A stretch of DNA of 27,336 nucleotides from Tannerellaceae bacterium (GCA_031267205.1 JAIRZN010000132.1:1-27336), one strand, 5' to 3'; positions 7,497-15,003 are shown, counted from the stretch's first letter. Made by a program: numbers and translations. The notes: generated from the letters alone by a model not told the origin.

Positions 7497-7644
7497 CGCC
7501 TACGGCCGAAACGCTGTCGATGCTTTTCCGAAGGGGAAAAAAAGAGATTGGAAATGTGTAACAATTTCGCGGGATTTGCGTCTATGGGGCGTCGCGGGTT
7601 TTTTTCCCCTTCGGAAAGCATCGACGGCGTTTCGGCTTTAGGCG
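7497..7644. repeat. Long near-perfect inverted repeat (46-47 bp arms, 55-bp loop)
   Basis: The left arm (7497-7543) begins CGCCTACGGCCGAAACG and ends CCGAAGGGGAAAAAAA. The right arm (7599-7644) is its reverse complement apart from about three substitutions and a 1-nt indel, beginning TTTTTTTCCCCTTCGG and ending TTCGGCTTTAGGCG. A transcript in either direction could form a hairpin with over 40 base pairs. No transposase, target-site duplication or known element ends are apparent. One copy of a 33-bp direct repeat lies in the loop. Confidence 0.8.
7552..7585 (+). repeat. 33-bp direct repeat, copy 1
   Basis: This copy contains GTGTAACAATTTCGCGGG followed by ATTTGCGTCTAT. It matches copy 2 (7695-7728) with two substitutions in the core and lies inside the loop of the long inverted repeat. 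Confidence 0.7.
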
Positions 7645-7694
7645 CGGCTCTCGTCTTCACGATTGAGCCGTTACCTTTTTTCGCTGCGCCGTGG

Positions 7695-7728
7695 GAAAGT
7701 GTAACGATTTCGCGAGATTTGCGTCTAT
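7695..7728 (+). repeat. 33-bp direct repeat, copy 2
   Basis: This copy contains GTGTAACGATTTCGCGAG followed by ATTTGCGTCTAT, 143 bp after copy 1 and just outside the right arm of the inverted repeat. The interleaved inverted and direct copies suggest that a larger repeat family has been duplicated and inverted here. Confidence 0.7.
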
Positions 7729-7839
7729 ATGTATGTACGTGTTACGGGAAAGCTTCTTTATATGATAATACAGCCCGAAAACATTAACAAGACTTGATAC
7801 GCCGGTGCGGCGCTTGCGCGTTGCTGCGGTTTTATCGCG

Positions 7840-7847
7840 TATATTTG
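7840..7847 (+). promoter_or_regulatory. -7 promoter element of the alpha/beta hydrolase gene
   Basis: TATATTTG matches TAnnTTTG 29 nt upstream of the ATG at 7877. TTG trinucleotides lie at 7814 and 7821, but neither is at the ideal spacing. Confidence 0.5.
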
Positions 7848-7876
7848 CGACAGTATAAATTTAATACACAAACAGC

Positions 7877-9274
7877 ATGACTAAGACTATTATCAGAAAG
7901 ACGGCGCTCGCGGCCTTAGCCTGCTTGGCGTGCCTGCATGCCTTCGGGCAGGAGATAGCGGGCGACTGGAACGGCGTCCTCAAAATTCAACAGGTTGAGC
8001 TGCGGCTTGTACTTCACATCAGCCGGACTGATGCCGGGTACAGCGCGACGATGGACAGCCCTGACCAGGGCGCGACCGGCATCCCTGTTACTTCGATAAG
8101 CTTTGAAAACCCTGCGTTGAAGTTCTCCGTAGACGGTCTCCGCCTCCGCTACGAGGGCGCATTGAACGCCGACGGCGCGATCGCCGGAACTTTCTACCAG
8201 GGTAGCGTCTCCTTGCCGCTTAACCTTGAAAAGGGCAGCGGGAAGGAAGAAACGCGCCGTCCGCAGGAGCCGGCAAGGCCTTTCCCTTATTACGAGGAAG
8301 ATGTACGCTTCGATAACGTCGCGGCGGGCATACGTTTGGCCGGGACGCTGACACTGCCGCAGAAGGAAGGCCGCTTTCCGGCGGTCGTCCTCATAAGCGG
8401 GAGCGGCGCCCAGGATCGTAACGAGGAGGTGTTCAACCATAAGCCTTTCCTCGTTATCGCCGACCATTTAACAAGGAACGGTATCGCCGTCCTGCGTTTC
8501 GACGACCGCGGGACGGCCTCTTCCTCCGGGACATTCAAGATGTCCACAACGCTTGACTTCTCCAAAGACGCCGAGGCCGCCGTCGCCTGGCTCAAGACAC
8601 GCAAGGAGGTCGATCCGCATAAAATCGGCCTCGTCGGGCATAGCGAGGGCGCAATCATAGCGCCAATGCTCGCAAGCCGTTCGGGGGACATCGCTTTCAT
8701 CGTGATGCTTGCCGGTTCGGGCGTGCGGGGGGACAAATTGCTCCTTGCGCAGCAGGAACTTATCGGAAGAGCGTCGGGAATGAGCGAGGCGGACATAGAG
8801 GAGAACAGGATATTCCACGCTAAGGCCTTCAACATAATGATCGAGGCTGAAACGCAGGAGGAGGTGACCGCCCGCTTGTCGGACTACCTCAGGCAATTGA
8901 TGGGCGACGCTTCGGGCGCAGGCGTTGACGATAACCTCGTCCGCAACGAGGTGGAAAAACTTGCCGACCCCTGGATACTGTATCTGCTCAAGCATGATCC
9001 GTCCGCGGACATAGAAAAGGTGAAGTGCCCCGTCCTTGCTCTTAACGGCGAGAAGGATCTTCAGGTGCCGCCGGAGATGAATCTCGACGCTATCCGCCTG
9101 GCCTTAGCCAAGGGGAACAACAACAGGGCGACGCTAAGGCAACTGCCCGGCCTGAATCATCTCTTTCAGGAATGTACAACCGGAGCCTTGACCGAGTACG
9201 GAAGAATCGAGCAAACCTTTTCTCCCGCCGCCTTAGATATAATGACGCAGTGGATCGGCGAGCAGACGCGCTGA
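7877..9274 (+). CDS. Exported alpha/beta hydrolase (serine esterase/peptidase-like)
   Basis: This is a 465-residue secreted or periplasmic hydrolase. A signal peptide (about 1-24, ending HAFGQ) is followed by an N-terminal beta-rich domain (about 26-135, GDWNGVLKI...GTFYQGS) and then an alpha/beta-hydrolase fold. Visible parts of the active site are the oxyanion-hole segment ISGSGAQDRNE (about 173-183), FDDRG, the nucleophile elbow GHSEG with Ser256, the acid in NGEKDLQVPP and the His in LPGLNHLFQ. The arrangement resembles the EstD/BAAT-like carboxylesterases that are common in Bacteroidetes. The substrate cannot be told; ester or peptide are both possible. It stands alone with its own promoter and converges on metF. 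Confidence 0.88.
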   Translation: MTKTIIRKTALAALACLACLHAFGQEIAGDWNGVLKIQQVELRLVLHISRTDAGYSATMDSPDQGATGIPVTSISFENPALKFSVDGLRLRYEGALNADGAIAGTFYQGSVSLPLNLEKGSGKEETRRPQEPARPFPYYEEDVRFDNVAAGIRLAGTLTLPQKEGRFPAVVLISGSGAQDRNEEVFNHKPFLVIADHLTRNGIAVLRFDDRGTASSSGTFKMSTTLDFSKDAEAAVAWLKTRKEVDPHKIGLVGHSEGAIIAPMLASRSGDIAFIVMLAGSGVRGDKLLLAQQELIGRASGMSEADIEENRIFHAKAFNIMIEAETQEEVTARLSDYLRQLMGDASGAGVDDNLVRNEVEKLADPWILYLLKHDPSADIEKVKCPVLALNGEKDLQVPPEMNLDAIRLALAKGNNNRATLRQLPGLNHLFQECTTGALTEYGRIEQTFSPAALDIMTQWIGEQTR

Positions 9275-9284
9275 CCAATAACAC

Positions 9285-9303
9285 GACGGAAATGCTTTCC
9301 GCC
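9285..9303. terminator. Possible bidirectional hairpin between hydrolase gene and metF
   Basis: CGGAAA-TGC-TTTCCG (9287-9301) is a perfect 6-bp stem in the 31-bp gap between two convergent genes. No strong T-run follows on either side, so terminator activity is uncertain. Confidence 0.3.
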
Positions 9304-9305
9304 GC

Positions 9306-10262
9306 TCAGTATACCTCTTTTGCAACGCGGCAGACGCTGTCGGTGGCCATGAAGGTGTAGAAATGTAAACTGGGGACGTGGTTTTTAATGAGGTCTTTGC
9401 ATTGAGCCGTGCACCATTCGACGCCAACTTCCTTTGCAGCCTCGTCGGTTGCGCATTTACGCAGTTCGCTCGCGAGGGCTTCAGGTATTTCGGAACGGAA
9501 GACGCGGGGCAGGACGTTGAGCTGGTCTTTGAAGACTATCGGCTTGATGCCAGGTATTATGGGGACTGTGATTCCTTCCTTGCGGCAACGGTCGAGGAAT
9601 GAGTAGTATTTTTCGTTATCGAAGAACATCTGTGTAACTAAATAGCCTGCGCCGTTGTTAACCTTTTGCTTTGCATAATAAATATCCGATTCCATATTTG
9701 GCGCCTCTTCGTGCTTTTCAGGGTAGCAGGCCATTCCGTAAGAGAAGGGCGTCTCGTTGGCCTCGAAGGTAGAATTATCTACGGCTATTCCGATGTTGAA
9801 ATTATTTACCTGACGCTGCAAATCGGTAGCGTGAGCGTGGCGCTGGGCGTCGTCACAACCTTGCACAGGGTCTACGCCCTTAGCGTCTCCACGCAGCAGC
9901 AGCAAGTCATGAACGCCGAGGAAGTTTAGGTCGATAAGCGCGTATTCCGTCTCATCCATAGTGAATCCCTTACATATAATATGAGGCACGGCCGTGATGC
10001 CGTACTTGTTCTGGATAGCCGAAGCTATTGCCACCGAGCCGGGTCGTTTGCGGACGTTGACGCGGTTGATACTTCCGTCTGGCATCGTCTTGTAGATGTA
10101 TTCGCTATGGTGCGACGTTATATTAATGTACTTGGGGTCGAACTCCCGAAGCTTGTCGACTACGCTGTATACTTTGCGTATGCTGTTTCCCTTTAGGGGA
10201 GGGAGGATCTCGAAGGAGAAGGCTGTTTGCTTGCTGCCGCTTATATGCTCGATGACTTTCAT
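9306..10262 (-). CDS. metF: 5,10-methylenetetrahydrofolate reductase
   Basis: MetF reduces methylene-THF to methyl-THF, the methyl donor for methionine synthesis. It is a flavin-dependent cytoplasmic TIM barrel. The 318-residue product has the N-terminal FSFEILPPLKG motif carrying the catalytic Glu, followed by VPHIICKGFT, the LLLRGDAK strand, and the AGYLVTQMFFDNEKY and VPIIPGIKPI segments typical of the family. The length suits bacterial MetF (about 300 residues). It is monocistronic and divergent from ilvE. No SAM riboswitch is visible in the 81-bp gap. Confidence 0.96.
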   Translation of the reverse strand: MKVIEHISGSKQTAFSFEILPPLKGNSIRKVYSVVDKLREFDPKYINITSHHSEYIYKTMPDGSINRVNVRKRPGSVAIASAIQNKYGITAVPHIICKGFTMDETEYALIDLNFLGVHDLLLLRGDAKGVDPVQGCDDAQRHAHATDLQRQVNNFNIGIAVDNSTFEANETPFSYGMACYPEKHEEAPNMESDIYYAKQKVNNGAGYLVTQMFFDNEKYYSFLDRCRKEGITVPIIPGIKPIVFKDQLNVLPRVFRSEIPEALASELRKCATDEAAKEVGVEWCTAQCKDLIKNHVPSLHFYTFMATDSVCRVAKEVY

Positions 10263-10281
10263 TCCTATTGATTATTTAGGG

Positions 10282-10289
10282 CAAAAGTA
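10282..10289 (-). promoter_or_regulatory. -7 promoter element of metF
   Basis: On the minus strand TACTTTTG matches TAnnTTTG 19 nt upstream of the metF ATG. It forms one half of a divergent promoter pair with ilvE in the 81-bp gap; the two -7 elements are 22 bp apart. Confidence 0.5.
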
Positions 10290-10311
10290 ACGAAATCCTG
10301 TGAATTTAAAT

Positions 10312-10319
10312 TACATTTG
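10312..10319 (+). promoter_or_regulatory. -7 promoter element of ilvE
   Basis: TACATTTG matches TAnnTTTG 24 nt upstream of the first possible ilvE start. No good -33 TTTG is visible. Confidence 0.5.
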
Positions 10320-10343
10320 CGTCACTAATTTAACAAATGAACA

Positions 10344-11375
10344 ATGGATTTTATGGAAACTACTATCAACTGGTCTGAACTGTCTTTCGGATATATGAAG
10401 ACGGATTATAACGTGAGGTGTTACTATCGCGACGGAAAATGGGGCGAGCTGGAGGTGAGCTCGTCGGATATAATTAATATACATATGTCGGCGACCTGCC
10501 TGCATTATGGTCAGGAAGCTTTTGAAGGATTAAAAGCGTTCCGCGGGAAGGACGGGCGTGTGCGCGTCTTCCGCATGGACGAGAACGCCAAGCGGCTGCA
10601 ATCATCGGCTCGCGGAATCATGATGGCGGAGTTCCCCGTCGAACGGTTTGAAGCGGCCGTGCGTCAGGCGATAAAACTGAACGAGCGCTTTATTCCCCCA
10701 TACGGCAGCGGCGCATCGCTATATATCCGTCCGCTCCTGATCGGCATGGGAGCCCTTATCGGCGTCAAGCCTGCGGACGAATACATGTTTATGGTCTTTG
10801 TTTCTCCCGTAGGGCCTTATTTCAAGACAGGCTTCACGCCTGTTCCGGTATGTATCATGAGGGGATTCGACCGGGCCGCGCCTAATGGAACAGGGACGTA
10901 CAAAGTGGGCGGTAACTATGCTGCAAGTCTCGTCGCAGGCAAAAAGGCTAACGAGAAAGGCTATGCCGCCGTGCTCTACCTTGACCCGAAGGATAAGATA
11001 TACCTCGACGAATGCGGCCCTGCTAACTTCTTCGCCATACGCGACAATACGTACATCACGCCGGCCTCCAACTCCATCCTGCCCTCAATTACGAACAAAA
11101 GCTTGCTGCAACTCGCCGCCGACATGGGATTGAAGGTCGAACGGCGTCCCGTGCCCGTTTCCGAACTCGGTTCATTCGAAGAAGCGGCCGAATGCGGAAC
11201 AGCCGCCGTCATTACTCCCATATCGCGTATAGATGACCTTGACGAAGACCGCTCATACGTATACTCAAAGGACGGTAAGGCCGGAAGGACATCCGAAAAA
11301 CTTTACAACAAGCTTTTCGCCATACAGACCGGCGACGAGCCTGATCCTTACGGCTGGGTGAAGATTATAGACTGA
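10344..11375 (+). CDS. ilvE: Branched-chain amino acid aminotransferase
   Basis: IlvE is a fold-type IV PLP enzyme that catalyses the last step of valine, leucine and isoleucine synthesis and the first step of their breakdown. The product is 343 residues, or 340 if translation starts at the second ATG (10353, METTINW), which fits the usual start of Bacteroidetes homologues better. Visible marks are CLHYGQEAFEGLKAFRG near the N terminus, YIRPLLIGMG, the PLP lysine in GTYKVGGNYAASL, the YLDECGPANFFAI segment and the phosphate-binding GTAAVITPI near the C terminus. This is the large BCAT-type (about 340 residues) rather than the about 300-residue E. coli type. It is monocistronic. Confidence 0.96.
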   Translation: MDFMETTINWSELSFGYMKTDYNVRCYYRDGKWGELEVSSSDIINIHMSATCLHYGQEAFEGLKAFRGKDGRVRVFRMDENAKRLQSSARGIMMAEFPVERFEAAVRQAIKLNERFIPPYGSGASLYIRPLLIGMGALIGVKPADEYMFMVFVSPVGPYFKTGFTPVPVCIMRGFDRAAPNGTGTYKVGGNYAASLVAGKKANEKGYAAVLYLDPKDKIYLDECGPANFFAIRDNTYITPASNSILPSITNKSLLQLAADMGLKVERRPVPVSELGSFEEAAECGTAAVITPISRIDDLDEDRSYVYSKDGKAGRTSEKLYNKLFAIQTGDEPDPYGWVKIID

Positions 11376-11379
11376 GCCC

Positions 11380-11420
11380 GTCAGCGGACGGCAGCCATGT
11401 AGCATTTCCAGCAGGAAATC
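11380..11420. terminator. Two small hairpins between convergent ilvE and YitT-family genes
   Basis: CCGTC-AGCG-GACGG (about 11382-11395) and ATTTCC-AGCA-GGAAAT (about 11404-11419) are perfect short stems in the 45-bp gap between the two converging genes. They may act as terminators, although neither has a long T-run. Confidence 0.35.
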
Positions 11421-12305
11421 TCAGGCCCTTGGGGGAGGAGTATCCTTGCTGGCATGCATGGTGGAAACAAAGGCGTCGGGATCAATGAGCTTGACCTCGT
11501 TTTTTATGCGCGGCAGATCCTTACGCTCGGCGATGGTAAAAATTATCTCCTTCTCCTTCCCCTCAAACATTCCACGCCCGTGCAGGAATGTGCCGCGCAT
11601 ACCCATCCTGTCTACGATCAGCTCTTTTATTTCCTTCGTCTTCTGCGAGACGATGAAGACGGCGCGGCTTGGATTTTCGCTCTGGAACATGTCGACTAAC
11701 TTTCCGTAGACGAAGATCGTGAACCAAGAATACAGGGGGACGGCCCAATCGCGGAAGACGAACAATCCTACGAGCACAACGGCGGAATCGAGCAAGATCA
11801 GCATATTACTTACCTTCAGGTTGGAATCGGCCGCGATGACACGTGCCAGAACGTCGCTGCCCGCACTGGTGCTTCCCGCACGGAAGATGCAGGTGACGCC
11901 CATGCCGAGTATCGCCCCGCCGTAGAAGCAGGCGATAAATCGGTCGTTCTCAACAAGCGGCGTCGTTCCGAAGAGGTACGAGAGGACGTCGGTAAAAATA
12001 GATATCAGCAGGAAGGTGACGACAGTCTTCGGCCCGGATGCAAGGCCGATCTTTTTCGTAGCCAGTACCATCAAAGGAATATTGAAGCATAAAGCGGTCG
12101 CGCCCATAGGCAATCCGCCGGGGAAGAAGGGCAAAAGTCCTTCGGTGACGTGGTGCAGTATTATCGTTATCCCATATACGCCGCCGGGGACGATCTTGTA
12201 CGGAGCAAGGAATATAACGTAGCTGAGCGCTTGCAGGAATGCTCCGGCGATGATGAGCGAGTAGTCGCCGGCGTGCTGTCTTAATTTACTACCGGATAGT
12301 TGCAT
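11421..12305 (-). CDS. YitT-family membrane protein (DUF161/DUF2179)
   Basis: This is an integral inner-membrane protein of unknown transport or sensory role. I chose the ATG at 12305 (MQLSGSKLRQHAGDYS, 294 residues). The longer frame starting at 12401 would run across the probable promoter at 12338-12345. The N-terminal part shows five or so hydrophobic spans with the family signatures FLAPYKIVPGGVYGITIIL and IFRAGSTSAGSDVLARVI. The C-terminal soluble DUF2179 domain (about 215-285) reads RAVFIVSQKTKEIKELIVDRMGMRGTFLHG and continues to IIFTIAERKDLPRIK. The length and domain order are standard for the family. Confidence 0.92.
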   Translation of the reverse strand: MQLSGSKLRQHAGDYSLIIAGAFLQALSYVIFLAPYKIVPGGVYGITIILHHVTEGLLPFFPGGLPMGATALCFNIPLMVLATKKIGLASGPKTVVTFLLISIFTDVLSYLFGTTPLVENDRFIACFYGGAILGMGVTCIFRAGSTSAGSDVLARVIAADSNLKVSNMLILLDSAVVLVGLFVFRDWAVPLYSWFTIFVYGKLVDMFQSENPSRAVFIVSQKTKEIKELIVDRMGMRGTFLHGRGMFEGKEKEIIFTIAERKDLPRIKNEVKLIDPDAFVSTMHASKDTPPPRA

Positions 12306-12337
12306 AGTTTTACGTTTTTTTGTTTTAATAATTGCGG

Positions 12338-12345
12338 CAAATTTA
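12338..12345 (-). promoter_or_regulatory. -7 promoter element of the YitT-family gene
   Basis: On the minus strand TAAATTTG matches TAnnTTTG 32 nt upstream of the chosen ATG (12305). It supports that start over the longer open frame. Confidence 0.5.
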
Positions 12346-12421
12346 CATGATAAAGCCGTAATATCACACATATGGGCGCAACCTGTTGATATGGAAACCA
12401 TGCGCTTTTAATTTTATGATA

Positions 12422-12429
12422 TATATTTG
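12422..12429 (+). promoter_or_regulatory. -7 promoter element of the LRR gene
   Basis: TATATTTG matches TAnnTTTG 65 nt upstream of the ATG at 12495. A typical A/C-rich, SD-less leader follows (TTAACAACTAACAACAATATT). The promoter therefore looks intact although the gene is interrupted. Confidence 0.5.
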
Positions 12430-12494
12430 CCCTGTGAACAAACGTTACGTTCGGACATTACAAAAACACATGCTTAACAACTAACAACAATATT

Positions 12495-14264
12495 ATGAGA
12501 ATCAAGACAATTTTTTTGACCGCCGTGTGCTTAATCTGCGCACACCAGGCGTTCGCAGTCTTAGTCTTTACGGACGGAGACTTCTATTTCAGTGATTTCC
12601 GCGGTTCCGAGTGTACGCTGCACAGCTACAAAGGCGCGGGCGGGGATGTGATTATACCCTCCGTTGCCACCAATTCGTTTGACGGCGCTACTTATAATGT
12701 GACGGCCATCAGGGATGGGGCTTTCTACGGTTGAAAAAATATTACTTCCGTCATTATCCCCGACGGTATATTAAGGATTGGAAATGAGGCTTTCTTTCAT
12801 TGCAGCCTTACTTCCATCGTTATCCCTGACGGAGTACAGAGGATTGGAGATTGGGCTTTCAGCGATAGCGGCCTTACTTCAATAGCAATCCCTTATTCGG
12901 TAAATACTATCGGAAACAGTCTTTTTAGTTATTGCGACAACCTTGTTTCCGTAACAATTCCCGACTGGGTGACTTCTATCGGAAGTTTCGCCTTTGCTCA
13001 TTGCGACAACCTTGAGGAGCTAACAATTGGGAACTCGGTGGCGACTATTGGAGACTATGCTTTTTCTGATTGCAGCTTACTTACCGAAGTTACGATCGGC
13101 AACTCGGTACATTCTATCGGAAACAACGCCTTCGAGGATTGTCTCAGCCTCACCTCGATAACAATGCCTTATTCGGTATTTACCATCGGATACCAGGCCT
13201 TCTATGGGTGTCGCAGCCTCACTGAATTAAAAATCGGCGAATCGGTAGAGATTATCGGGAAGGAAGCTTTTTACCAATGCGCCAAACTTACTTCCGTAAC
13301 GATTCCCGGCGCGGTGACGGCCATAGGAGATGGCGCTTTCTATGATTGCGACAAACTCGCCTCTGTAACAATCCTCTACTCGACAAAAACTATCGGCAAC
13401 AGCGCCTTCGAGGATTGCGGAAGCCTTACTTCCGTCGCAATCCCTAACTCGGTGACGTCTATCGGCAGTGATGCCTTTAAAAGTTGCGGCAAACTTACTT
13501 CCATAGTAATTCCCAACTCGGTGACGTCCATCGGCAACGGAGCCTTTTATCATTGCTACAGCCTTTCCTCCTTAGTAATTCACGACTCGGTAAAAACTAT
13601 CGGGGAGGAAGCTTTTTACCAATGCAGCGGCCTTACTTCCGTCGTACTCCCCAACTCGGTGACGTCTATCGGCAACCGCGCTTTTTCATATTGCTCCAAA
13701 CTTACTTCCATAGTAATCTCAAACTCGCTAACGTCCATCGGCAACAGCGCCTTTTATTATTGCAACAAACTTGCTTCCATCGTAATCCCCAGCTCGGTGA
13801 CATCTATCGGCAGCTCCGCTTTTAGCGAGTGTGCCGCCTTGAAAGATGTTACCGTTTCCTGGGCAAGGCCTTTACTTATAAAAACACTGTATGACGACCC
13901 ATTCCGAAATGTGAACTTGTCCAACCGCACCTTGCATGTGCCCGCGGGAACGAGAGACCTCTACGCTAACGCATTCGTCTGGGAAGACTTCGGCGTAATC
14001 CTCGAAACAACCGGCGGCGACGGAGGCAACGGCGACAGCGTCGAGGCCGTCAACTCGAACGAGGCGGAAGTAACCCTTGCCGCCGGCATCCTGACCGTGA
14101 CGTCCACAGCTACGGAACAGGTCGTAATCTACTCCACGTCGGGCGCCCTGCTCCACAAGACCACCAAATCCACAGGCACGGCGGCCATCAACATCTCCCA
14201 CATCCCCAAAGGCATCCTCATAGTCGCCGGCGGCAGCGGATGGAGGAAGAAACTGAATAATTGA
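12495..14264 (+). pseudogene. BspA-like leucine-rich-repeat surface protein, interrupted by an in-frame TGA
   Basis: One continuous frame of 589 codons is broken only by TGA at 12732-12734 (codon 80). It has a signal peptide (MRIKTIFLTAVCLICAHQAFA), an entry repeat, then 16 LRR_5/BspA-type repeats of 22-23 residues (consensus LTSVxIPxSVTSIGxxAFxxCxx), an end cap (LHVPAGTRDLYANAFVW) and a tail of about 65 residues resembling a T9SS sorting domain (VVIYSTSGALLHK...ISHIPKGILIV). The TGA stands where the repeat pattern demands Cys (AFYG-stop, compare AFYGC, AFYDC), so a TGC-to-TGA change explains it without a frameshift. As written, translation would give a 79-residue exported stub. A GTG at 12969 could restart only a signal-less fragment. 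BspA-type proteins act in adhesion. This could be a recent pseudogene, a strain polymorphism or a sequencing error. Confidence 0.85.
12741..13855 (+). repeat. Tandem 69-bp LRR-coding repeats (about 16 units)
   Basis: Units of mostly 69 bp (23 codons) recur with clear nucleotide similarity, for example AACTCGGTGACGTCTATCGG recurring with little change around 13448, 13517 and 13655. Such arrays can expand or contract by recombination. The most similar neighbours are in the 13400-13800 section, which suggests recent duplication there. Confidence 0.85.
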
Positions 14265-14285
14265 GGATCGAGAACGGATAACGAG

Positions 14286-14318
14286 AGGGAGATGCGGAGC
14301 GCTGCATCTCCCTTTTTG
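14286..14318 (+). terminator. Rho-independent terminator after the LRR gene
   Basis: GGGAGATGC (14287-14295), an 8-nt loop, then GCATCTCCC (14304-14312) form a perfect 9-bp stem followed directly by TTTTTG. It lies 22 nt after the LRR stop codon and is the clearest terminator in the window. Confidence 0.9.
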
Positions 14319-14427
14319 TTTTTCAACCTCCCGCGGCGTCGCTTAATGCCCCTCCCCAATCCACGGCTATCAATCCGGTTCAATCTTCGGAAGGATTCCG
14401 GCCATCGTCAGTCGCGCTAAAAAATCT

Positions 14428-14779
14428 CTTCTAAAAAGTTTTGCTGAAGCTTCTGCTTTTTAGCAAAAACAATTTAACAAAGTTTGTGTGAGCTTTTGCT
14501 TTTTAGCAAAACCTCCAACAGGTTTCGGTGGAGCTTTTGCTTTTTAGCAAAATCTTCAAAAAGTTTCGGTGGAGCTTTTGCTTTTTAGCAAAACCTCCAA
14601 AAAGTTTCGGTGGAGCTTTTGCTTTTTAGCAAAACGTTCAAAAAGTTTCGGTGGAGCTTTTGCTTTTTAGCAAAACGTTCAAAAAGTTCCGGTGGAGCTT
14701 TTGCTTTTTAGCAAAACGTCCAAAAAGTTCTGGTGGAGCTTTTGCTTTTTAGCAAAACCTCCAAAAAGCGCTTTTGGAG
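14428..14779. repeat. Array of eight 41-bp tandem repeats, each with a TTTTGCT-TTTT-AGCAAAA hairpin
   Basis: Units start with AGCTTTTGC at 14491, 14532, 14573, 14614, 14655, 14696 and 14737, exactly 41 bp apart, with a degenerate unit at 14448. Each carries the 18-bp palindrome TTTTGCTTTTTAGCAAAA (7-bp stem, T4 loop). The remaining bases are also conserved (C-(C/G)TTC/CTCC-AAAAAGTTTCGGTGG), so they are not CRISPR-like unique spacers. A 41-bp period shifts the reading frame each time, so the array is not coding. It sits between the LRR terminator and the DUF2723 promoter. Confidence 0.9.
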
Positions 14780-14880
14780 GTCGCGCAAAAAAAATACGCC
14801 TCCAAAAGATGCTGGGGGTCGTGCAAAAAAAATACGCTGCCCACAATGCGGGGGGTCGTGCAAAAAAAATATCGTTGAGG
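14770..14880. repeat. Second repeat block: three GGTCG(T/C)GCAAAAAAAATA units at 37-38 bp spacing
   Basis: Copies of GGTCGYGCAAAAAAAATA start at about 14779, 14817 and 14854, the first two followed by CGC and CGC respectively. The first unit lies in the loop of a perfect 10-bp stem CTTTTGGAGG (14770-14779) / CCTCCAAAAG (14799-14808). The block directly follows the 41-bp array. After it, 14873-14925 repeats GAGGATT/GGGATT-like words. No gene is supported; short open frames across it are chance. Confidence 0.75.
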
Positions 14881-14995
14881 ATTGGGGATTGAGGATTTGA
14901 GGGAGGCGTTCGGGATTTGAGGGCATGCCGGCGGTTATGCATCATATTTTTCCCGTGAGGGGATGATACGAAGCCTCCCGTAACGTTTTATTCTT

Positions 14996-15003
14996 ATCTT
15001 TGC
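14996..15003 (+). promoter_or_regulatory. -7 promoter element of the DUF2723-deacetylase-peptidase operon
   Basis: TATCTTTG matches TAnnTTTG 67 nt before the ATG at 15071. It is the first promoter-like element after the repeat arrays. Confidence 0.5.

Larger units (their letters stand above)
7086..7839. other. Long intergenic region with repeats, no convincing gene
   Basis: Between prfB and the hydrolase there is no gene with recognisable features. Short open frames at 7373-7561 (starting MKKGVKLIPIQ) and 7548-7787 run through the repeats and are probably chance. The region contains a 39-bp tandem repeat (7171-7238), a T10 run near 7266, an AT-rich segment (7331-7360), a small perfect hairpin ACGCTC-CTTAT-GAGCGT at 7415-7431, a long inverted repeat (7497-7644) and a direct repeat (7552-7585 and 7695-7728). 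It may host a small RNA or a degenerate miniature element. Confidence 0.55.

Noticed and set aside
7373..7787. Two short open frames (62 and 79 codons) in the prfB-hydrolase gap
   Set aside because: They run through the inverted and direct repeats, lack a clear promoter, and no family is recognised. A small protein cannot be fully excluded.
10263..10343. SAM riboswitch before metF
   Set aside because: The gap of 81 bp contains only the two divergent promoter elements; no conserved SAM aptamer blocks are seen.
12306..12401. Longer N terminus for the YitT-family protein
   Set aside because: The extra 32 residues are encoded across a TAnnTTTG promoter element and are not membrane-like or family-like.
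14428..14779. CRISPR array
   Set aside because: The period is regular, but the bases between the palindromes are also conserved, there are no unique spacers and no cas genes lie nearby.
14679..14945. Short open frames on both strands over the repeat arrays
   Set aside because: Their low-complexity translations simply follow the repeats, and the 41-bp period breaks any frame in the rest of the array.
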